From NCBI GenBank assembly GCA_015501595.1, contig JADNRX010000267.1:1-64000 (forward strand): a stretch of DNA of 64,000 nt. The letters run 5' to 3'. The notes below the pieces were generated by a model. It searched no databases. It was not told the origin of the DNA and saw only the letters and a list, made by a program, of their open reading frames with translations. Each line of letters opens with the position of its first letter. Position 1 is the first letter of the stretch. Positions 56,156-64,000 of this stretch are shown here, in pieces. Both the position numbers and the translations under genes were made by a program. This DNA is from Hymenopellis radicata. Taxonomy: Eukaryota > Basidiomycota > Agaricomycetes > Agaricales > Physalacriaceae.

Positions 56156-58020
56156 ATTAAAGGGTGATGTACCACCCGCCGCGTCGACAGCAGCCGACGC
56201 GGCGCCCTAATCCCACCCATCCACTGCTCGCTGGCAGGGTAGAACAACCAGCCCGCAAAACCACCTGGGTCGCGTTACTCGGTTGTCGGGATCATAGTCT
56301 TGCCGTGGACACTTGGTCGTCGAAATCGTGATGGCGTCGTGGTTGTAGCGCTCAGTCGGGGTGCTCGCTTGGTGCTCGTAACACTTGGTCGTGGTGCTTA
56401 TAATCCTCAGTCGTTGGAATTGTAATGTCATCGTGGTCGGAATCGTAGTTTCACCGTGGTTGCGGTACTCGGTCGTTGTTTGTCATAGTCTTTGTGTTGG
56501 TCGTTCGTCGTAGCCTCCAAAGTTGCAGGGTTCTTGTTTGGCCTTTGTAAGAGTTAGTCGTCGGAAAAATGGAGAAGATGACGGCGACGCACCCGTAAAT
56601 CTGTCCCGTCATTCTCATTGATGTGGTCAGGTCATTCTCATTCTCGGGGGCTTGAGTCGTCCTCATTACCGTATGTGGGTCGTCCTTGTCGGCGGTGCCC
56701 GAGCCATCGTTACAGTGGTCGAGTCGTCCTTACCGCCGTGGTCCGAGTCATCCTCGTTGCACTGCATCACAGTAGATGTGCATCAGCAACAGCACTGTGG
56801 AGAGAAAAAAACGAACCATGTGTGGTCGTCCCCATCCATGGTTGCTGTCGAGCTGGTCCTCGTTGTAGTCACTTGTAGCGTGAATAGGAATAAGTAAAGG
56901 TAGCGACAGGGCGACGAACACGCACCTCAGTGTCCAGATGCTCGTGCTCATTCTTGTTGTCATCCTAACTGTTCTCGTGCTTGTTGTCCTCGTCCTGCTA
57001 CCACGTCAGTAAAGGCAGGCAAGGCAATGACAACTGACAAGATGCCGTGTCACCGGTGCACTGTGAAATGTGGTAGTGGGAGGAGTCTTGAAACCCGCGA
57101 TCGACGAAACCCAACATGCACGTGATGTTGACACGGGGCCGACGGAGATGGTCGGCAATTGGACTTGAACAAATTTTCGAGCTGAGGTTGCGGGAAAAAA
57201 AAGCAGCTACAAATCTGACAGCCGGCCTGCAAAGCCCTGCTCAAGGTCGGCCTGATTCTACACAGGCCGGCTGTCAAATGGTATCTGTCGTTGATGTGGG
57301 CGGGAGAGCAGCCACGGCGCTGGAGATGGTGGTAAGAGTAAGAGCAACGATCATATTGATCAGGCTTAGCTACTTGTTCAAGTTGTTGCACCACCGGTCG
57401 TCGCGTTCTCAAGGCTCCTGGCACTGCATTAATGTTAGACTTTTAATTATATCAACCATGTTCAATATATTATTTTCTATGACCATATAAATGTCATCGG
57501 TGAGAGTACTGCTTACATGGTGAGTTTCCCATATACTACCAAAACCTCCAGAGTTCATCGTACTGTCCTTCATTCATGCCCGCCGACTATCCCTGAGCAA
57601 TTGCGCGGGGCCGGTCGACGTGCATGATAGAGGTCCAAGTACCGTAGAGTATCCAGATGCCACTATACACGTCGGCGGTGGGCTGTACGCGGCATCTTCG
57701 CCTAGGAGCGACTGGTTGTGCTCCGCAACTCTAGAGAACGAAGATAACGCTTATGCCACGTCGATTCAGAGAGTTGCAGCGGTGTCCAGACGGATGATTG
57801 TCGAGGTTGTTGCCCACTACAAGCCCAGCGGCGGGATCAACGGCGCGAGAAGAGGAAAAGACCAGAGGTGCCCGTACAGAAAGAAAAAAAGATATCATAG
57901 AACACAGAGTAGCAAAGCCCCAGAAGACATCATAAGGCTAGAGAGACGTCGTCCTTGATATGCTGTAGTAGTCAGAGGCAGAGATGTTCGAAGAGTGCGA
58001 TAACTGAGATCGATATCGAT
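56156..58020. other. Degenerate DNA outside the composite element
   Basis: From 56270 to 56760 the sequence is a loose repeat of GTCGTGGT, TCGTCCT and related words on the plus strand, with no stable frame. A 13-bp inverted repeat GACAGCCGGCCTG/CAGGCCGGCTGTC lies at 57218-57277. A CCGCGTCGAC...CGACGCGG hairpin is at 56177-56203. No gene recognised. Confidence 0.4.
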
Positions 58021-59860
58021 CATCTCTCTGCTTCCTTCCACCAGCACCTCAGCGTCCGATCAGGATCCTCGCGGTCCTATTTGCGTTTAACGCTTTATTT
58101 TTCGTTGCTCTCTGTACCGTGCTTGGAGCGATGACGACCTTACGACGAGCGGAACGCAAACTCAAAGCCCGGACGACGGAGCAACGACTTTTCTTTTTGG
58201 ACCGGTGACACGCTACAACGGTTCCTGGAGGCCGTGAGGACGACTGCACGTTCTGCTGTCCTGGTGAGCGGGACGGAGCAGCAGCGCTTCAGGAAGACGA
58301 CGGGGGCTTCAAGCCCAATCAGGCGAGGAGTCGGATTTCGAGCTGGAAGGCGTCGCGGACGCATCCGGCCTCAATCTGTACGTCTTTCTTCTTGCTTTCC
58401 CCTTTTTTTGATCTAACTGGCCTGGGACAGGCTTTCATGTCCCCCTTTCCCGCATCCGACCAACGACGCCTACATGTCTTCTCCCCGACTTCTCCCACCA
58501 CAGCACCTCAACGAGATGCGGTGCTACGGCCTTGGGACTGTTCGTGGCCCTCTCTTGGCGATTTGCCTTTTTGGATCCACAACACGCGAGAACGGCTTCC
58601 GGCAGCCGTTGGACGACTTCATTACATTCTGCTATCCCGCTGAGCGACGTCGTCGCATAAGCCTCCAGGATAGGGACCTCCAACGCGGTCGGTTGGTTTC
58701 TTGGGCCTGGAGGGCATGGTGCACGCATCCAGCGTAAACGGTGCGTACATTTTCCTTGTTTTACAATAATTCTCATTACATTTGGCCTCTCTAGGCTCAC
58801 GCTACCCAGTTTTTCCCGACAGAGAGGACTCGTTTGGACCTCTAGACAGCTCCCGAGGCCCGTAACTTGCACAATGCGAACGCGTTAGTCTCCAGGACGG
58901 AGCAGCAACATTTCTCGACGATGGATTCGGGCTTCCATCTACGCGATCTCCTTTCCCCCAATTTTGTCTCGGCATGCCGCTTATCGACTGCGGCAACGAC
59001 TATGGACCGCGTAAGCCTTGGCGGAGGCCAGCTCTGGAAAGTGTCGTGCATTCCGCTTTCAACAGCGCAGTAGGCTGCCTCTGGACGGCGCTTGGACAGG
59101 GAAAGGTGCTGGACGAGTTGCCGCTTACTCTGTACACAGCTATGCGTTCTTAATCTCTTTATTTCGCCCTTCCTCGCACGGCCTGCCTTTCTTTTAGATT
59201 CCGCCTTGTTCTTCCGTGACCCTCATTCTGCCCTACTTCGTACGAAAATCCGCCGGCTCCAGTGAGCGCGATATCTGTGGTTATGCCACGGTCGCCGGAT
59301 TTTCTCCGCCGTTTACGACAGTGGACCCCTCTTTGACGACGAGCCAGCAATGAGCACGCCATGCCCACTCGATCATTCTCTCTCTGCGACCACCGACACC
59401 TCGAACATCGTAGCCTCAACGATGGTTTCCGCGCCTCGTGGACAGTAAGTTCGGAAGGAGACATGGAGAGTACGGGAGTCGTGGGTGCGTCTAGCCTGGA
59501 ATGGTGCGTATTACTGCTTAGTTTCTCTTCATTTATTCTAATATACGCTGTACAGATTCTCATCACCCAGTTCAGTGTACTCTAGGACTTTTCGTGGGCT
59601 CTGTTCAGCCGCTTCGCTTTTGTTCCCATCGCTTTTCGGACCGTGATGCGGCTTTCAGCGAATGGAGGAAGACTTTACCGTAATGTTCTAACGGCGAGCA
59701 CAATGCACACGCTCAAGCATTCGGAACAGCACACCAGTGCTTTTGGATGACGCCTCTGCCTGTCTACTACGAAGGGTCTAAGAGTTGGAGTTCTCGCGAC
59801 GACAATACTCCACCGGGTGCGCCTCGCCTCGCGCTGTGCTCGCTGACATATCATGTCCAG
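58021..59860. other. Degenerate exon-like remnants
   Basis: Protein-like pieces alternate with intron-like pieces. Examples are a frame with S-G-E-E-S-D-F-E-L-E-G-V-A-D-A-S-G-L-N-L before GTACGT at about 58380, and three copies of a GACGGAGCARC core (58170, 58273, 58898) that encode T-E-Q-(Q/R)-like words. I could not join them into one open protein. Likely a decayed or chimeric gene. Confidence 0.3.
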
Positions 59861-59896
59861 GTCCTCGACAATGGATCCGGAATGTGCAAGGCTGGC
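59861..59896 (+). pseudogene. Actin exon fragment
   Basis: Twelve codons read V-L-D-N-G-S-G-M-C-K-A-G, the nucleotide-binding loop near the actin N-terminus (11 of 12 residues match the usual V-(V/I)-D-N-G-S-G-M-C-K-A-G). It begins right after a CAG splice acceptor and is followed by non-actin DNA. The rest of actin is absent. In basidiomycete actin genes an intron lies close after this segment, so a single captured exon is plausible. Confidence 0.65.
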
Positions 59897-60779
59897 CGTG
59901 TGCATTGTCCCCTTGTCTTTACATATCGTTTTTTGCTCGTTGCAACCATGCTGTTGGCCTTGTTGTAGGCTTGCTAGACTTTGATTATCTATGGTAATAC
60001 AAGCATAATGACAGTCGAGTTGAAATCAAGTTGAATACTTTGCTTGGGTAAACCCAAGGTCAATATAATGCTACTCAAGGTTATGTCTAAATAATGAGTT
60101 AACTGTAGGCAGCTCAGGTTGTCCTCAGTTAACGTGGGCAGATGAGTCATGCAAGAGTCAACTCAGGAGAACTTGAGTTGGCTAGAGTGCAATAGTGCAC
60201 TCTGGTTAACTTGTATCTACAGCTATATACCTAAGTCACCCAGAGGCCAAAGTGCTTTTCCTGATGTTTAGGATAGCCGCCCATTGCGGTACCTTGAACT
60301 TGCTTGACCGATTCATTGCGCAAGACGTTACATATCTACTTGTGAGTCGTGAACTTCTTCCATCTCATTTTTGCTGGGATCTTATAGATATTCACCTGAT
60401 TGTCCCGTGTTTCATGCCTAGTTAGGCCTCATACCTATATCAGGGTGTGAGGCCTAATTAGGCCCGATTGACCTCAAACACCGGTCAACCACTAGTCAGT
60501 CTTTAAATACAGGTAAGCAACTTAATGAAAGAAATATTTCAGACACCTTCCAGCGGGTACTGACGGGTATGCGTACCCGCATGCATTCCTAATTGGAATC
60601 ACGTTCGTTTCCTCTTCACACGCGCTTGTCATCATTCGGACCGAAGTCCGCCACCATGCACACGTCCCAATCGGGGTCCCGTACATCATCCCGACGCACA
60701 GCTCATTGTATGGGTTAGAAACATCAAATAATTATCCAATAAATGGCAAATAAAATAATGTAGAGTATACAATGTATGA
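59897..60779. other. Inverted-repeat-rich intergenic region
   Basis: Several small hairpins: CAACTCA...TGAGTTG (60158-60180), AGAGTGCA-ATAG-TGCACTCT (60185-60204), TAGGCCTCA...TGAGGCCTA (60423-60457) and GCGGGTAC...GTACCCGC (60555-60582). No gene. These may be MITE remnants or the left end of the second KDZ element. Confidence 0.4.
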
Positions 60780-63700
60780 TTACTCATCACTGACGATTTG
60801 GAGGAGCTCAAATTGCGCCGCAAAGTCTACCTCATCATCGTCGGCGCTCAATTCATCAGCATCATCAGCAATATCGTCGTCATCCTCTGGCGTAACAGGC
60901 GCATCGGCTTTGTTAATGACCTCCTCCATCTCAGCATCCGGTTCGCGCTCGCTGTGCTCCGTACGCGCCTCCTTCAAGTGAACGCCGGGGACAATTGTTC
61001 CCGTGAACCCGACCATCTCAGAAACATCAGTCAAACGCTTCAGGTGGCGTGCGTTGAATCTTGCCCTCGACTGACGATAGACGTCAATGTGGAAGGCAAG
61101 GCGGGGGTCCTTTAACACCCATTCTCATCTCTTCCCATCCAGATACTCGTCCTCGTCGCGAATGAAGGTCACCAGCCTTCTGATCTCTATGTTGAGGTGT
61201 GAGATCTCCTCCTTTGCATGCGCAATCTTGAAGGATTGGTCCATCAGGAGACGGCCCCATGGTGAAGCCCATGGCTTTTCGCGGATATCCATGCGTGATT
61301 CGCGTAGTAAGTCGAAGTCTGCCAAGAAGGCGTACTCCACAACCTGGTTCCAGAGTAATGGCGGCTTTGGCGGCTTAAACGCGGCAGCGGCGGCGTTATA
61401 CTTGTCGAGGGCGGTGCCTATGGCGTGTGAACACGCTTTTTAAGGCGCTAGCGATGTGCTTCCGGAGTTTGTAGCCTAGAGGTTCATTAATGCCACCCCC
61501 GCAGATCAAGATCGGACTACTTACCAGTTTGAGATTGATTCATTTTGGTGAGCTCGAACAGGCGGGCTATCACCAAACTCTTCAGCATGTCCAACGCTCT
61601 CCTATACTTCCGTCCCTTCAGCAACTCTGCAGTAGCAATCCACTGCTCGGACTCTGGGGTCCAGCGCAATTCAATCCCAAGATGCTCTTCTAGGATATGG
61701 ACGTCGCTAATTACATGATCGAGCTTCTCCCCCGTATGGCGCTGAGCAGTTTCAATAGCGCGCGTATCATCTCGAGTGCGCATCGTCTCCGGGGTGAGGT
61801 TTTGGAAGCGTTCTCGCGCGCGCGTGAGCTGCGCCACTAGCTGGGTCATAAGCTCCAGCTTCTGTAGATATTCCATCTGGAGAGACTCTTCTGGCAGCTC
61901 CCACTTGAGGTTGAGAAGGTGGGTCCTCTCTTCCTGCAGCCAGGTCTTGAAGACGTCCTCGTCAGCGATGCCTTTGGACATCATCGTGGCCTTGAGAGTT
62001 CGCTCGCCGGCTAGAATGTCCAATGCCTGCTCGTAATTGTTTGCAAGGAATTTGCCTACGTAGCGTCATTATTAGCCAATCAATCGTACAAGACTGTAGA
62101 ACTTACTGAGCTGCTCATAGGTATCAACGTCTTTACGACGAAATACCTGACCAATCAGACATCGACGATGCACCTTGCTTGCATATCGAGTGACCCCCGC
62201 GACGGCATTCATTCTCGAGAAAAACCTTTCGCACCCTTCGAGATCCTCTAGGCTAACCCCTTCTCGATAGGTCGTTAGATTGGCTGTCTGGCACAGGCGA
62301 TTGTGCGCATGTCCGTGAAATGATCCTACGAGCGACACATAGTTAAGTTCCTTTGCCAGTGGGCCTAGGGGACTTCGGTTGAGAGTAGTGCCAAACTTGC
62401 AGCCTATATCGTATCCGCCAGCAAGGCCGCCCCCGAGCGTCTTGAAAAGATATTCCACAATTGCAAGAGGATATTTCGCACTAGAGAACAGCAGTTAAGA
62501 CCTGAATGTGCCACATAAAAGAAAGATAACGCACAGCTCACCGCTTCGCACCATGTCTGCCGCCACCAAGACGAAGCCATGTGGGCACAAGGCGAGGAAG
62601 ATCCCCGTCTCGTCAAATATGCCCCACATGCGGGTGGTCAACTGGTTCTTCATGTTCTCCCACCTCTCCTCGCACAAGTTGGGCTCCTCGCTGGGGAGCT
62701 GGGGCGCCTTCATTATGGACTCCAGCAACTCTTTAGTCCAAGTATCCACCCGCTCCCTTGAGAGGAAATAGTCCAGCCCATCTCCGCGTGTGTCGGTGCG
62801 CTCACTGCTTTCAGGCGGGGCTCCATCCCCCAGATCGCTTTTGTGCACAGTACACAGCACGCGCTTGAGCGAGTTGTTGCCGTCCATGCAGAACAGCAGG
62901 TGGTACATGAGTTCAGCTTCGCCCTCCAGCTCGTACATGCAACACGGGCACGCGTGCTTGATTCGGTGATTAACTTTGTCGCATAAGAGCGCCTTCTGGA
63001 TGCGTTTATCTACAGCCAGAAGGAGGTCCTCGTAGACATCGTAGGCAATAGAAAATTGCTCCGCTAAAGTAGATCGTGGAGGCGCCTTACCAGCTTCAGC
63101 ACAAGAATAAAAAAGTAAGAAGTGAGCATACCAGATGCATATCATTTAGACTCTTCACAAAGGCCTCAATCGAAAGCTGAGGGCAGCGCAACTGCGTCAC
63201 TCGGAATAACTCCAGTGTCTGTATGGTGATCGCGTAGGTATGGAAGAGGGCGGCGACAGGCATCAGCCCTTGGCGTATGAGAGCAGACGCGGTGGTGACG
63301 TCCGATGTCTCCAGCTTAATATTGATATCTCGCCTCCAAAAGATATCAATGACCCCAACGGTGTAAAGCTTTGGCCAACCAGGGGTCGCAGACTCTGCCG
63401 GATAAGGCCTTGTATTGTCCAGGCCGTCCTTCCCTCGCGAGGCGGACCAGTTGAGATAGGCGTCAATCATCTCAGGAAGCTGCGCGCGCAATGCCAGCGT
63501 CCGACGTTCTGTGCGGTCTCGTCGCGTGCGTTTGTCCTTTCCCTTCTTCTTTTTCACGTGTGCAATTCTGAAAGCCAGTCAGATGCATCCCCCAGTCAAA
63601 ATTAGTAACACTCACCTCTGCTGCTCCGCTACATCCTCCATGAACGACGTCAGGACCTCTGAAAACTCCCCTCCTTCATTCGACATCCCGCCCATAGTGG

Positions 63701-64000
63701 CAGTGCCATTCAAAACATCCGCCATAGCCTCCGCGTCATCCTGCATAAGCTCGTCGCGGTGAGCATCATCCAGGTCGTACGGCTCTAAAGGAGTCGGGGC
63801 AGCCTTGAGGTTATGCAGGTCGAGCCATTGTTGCTGGGTGAGAAGGTGGAGGTTCTGGATTTGGTCTTCAATAGCCTCCTCCGTTAAATGACGCGAGGCT
63901 GCGCTAGTAAACATTTGACGACGAGATGGGTTGCCAAGAGCTAGAGATCGGCACGAGTGCCTACCCGGGTGCATCTGCCACCCGCGCGGCAAGTACTCGT
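60780..64000 (-). pseudogene. Second KDZ transposase (CxC1 type) with in-frame stop, reaching the window edge
   Basis: Multi-exon minus-strand gene. The N-terminal part is basic and helical (A-H-V-K-K-K-K-G-K). The CxC1 cluster follows (H-A-C-P-C-C-M-Y-E-L, then L-L-F-C-M-D-G-N-N-S-L-K-R, near 62860-62955). The core has G-G-Y-D-I-G-C-K-F, L-V-G-S-F-H-G-H-A-H-N-R-L-C-Q (62330) and E-G-C-E-R-F-F-S-R-M-N. The C-terminal domain contains L-V-T-F-I-R-D-E-D-E-Y. Directly after that, TGA at 61125-61127 interrupts a frame that otherwise continues (K-D-P-R-L-A-F-H) to the end at 60780. Without correction the last 110 residues are lost. The upstream end lies at or beyond the window edge; ATG 63990-63992 is a possible start. 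Probably inactive unless the stop is an assembly error. Confidence 0.78.

Overview
This window is nuclear DNA of a filamentous basidiomycete, most likely a wood-decaying agaricomycete. Three things show this: dense short introns of about 45-60 bp with GT..AG ends, basidiomycete-type families (DUF6534 membrane protein, DUF3605, F-box/LRR proteins, serine-rich cupredoxin, AA9 polysaccharide monooxygenase), and KDZ-type DNA transposons. There is no bacterial-style operon. Genes lie on both strands, and several share short divergent promoters. Exon limits were read by eye from reading frame plus splice signals, so treat them as models.

Layout. 1-4.1 kb: 3' end of an unrecognised gene, repeat-rich DNA, then a GNAT acetyltransferase. 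4.2-8.6 kb: epoxide hydrolase copy 1, a broken amidohydrolase-2 gene, a MITE with a half copy, and a decayed block. 9-28 kb is the host gene island: a predicted mitochondrial coiled-coil protein, a PP2A-like phosphatase, a GVP36-like BAR protein, a DUF6534 membrane protein, an F-box protein, phosphopantothenoylcysteine decarboxylase (CoA synthesis), a cupredoxin, a DUF3605 protein, a large two-part amidohydrolase and a second F-box protein. 28.7-31.9 kb is an inverted copy of the 4.2-8.6 kb region that lacks the amidohydrolase-2 gene and carries epoxide hydrolase copy 2. 32.0-33.3 kb holds two palindromes: one with 407-bp arms and one with perfect 42-bp arms. 33.9-34.8 kb: AA9 monooxygenase.

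From 35.7 kb onward the DNA is accessory. A very large unrecognised protein gene (35.7-39.2 kb) precedes a candidate composite element at about 39.71-56.16 kb. This element is bounded by long inverted repeats (about 83% identical over 78 bp by hand alignment). It holds a nine-copy subterminal repeat array, a tRNA-like gene with an apparent CTA anticodon, a large AT-hook protein, a protein with a possible RNase H1-type hybrid-binding fold, a small AT-hook protein, an 800-residue unknown, an unknown gene divergent from the transposase, and a CxC2-type KDZ transposase. Degenerate DNA with an actin exon fragment follows. A CxC1-type KDZ transposase with an in-frame stop runs off the right edge.

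Single-base frame breaks, mostly at homopolymer runs, interrupt many otherwise well-conserved genes, including the phosphatase. I read most of these as likely assembly errors, but relaxed selection is possible for the duplicated or mobile ones.
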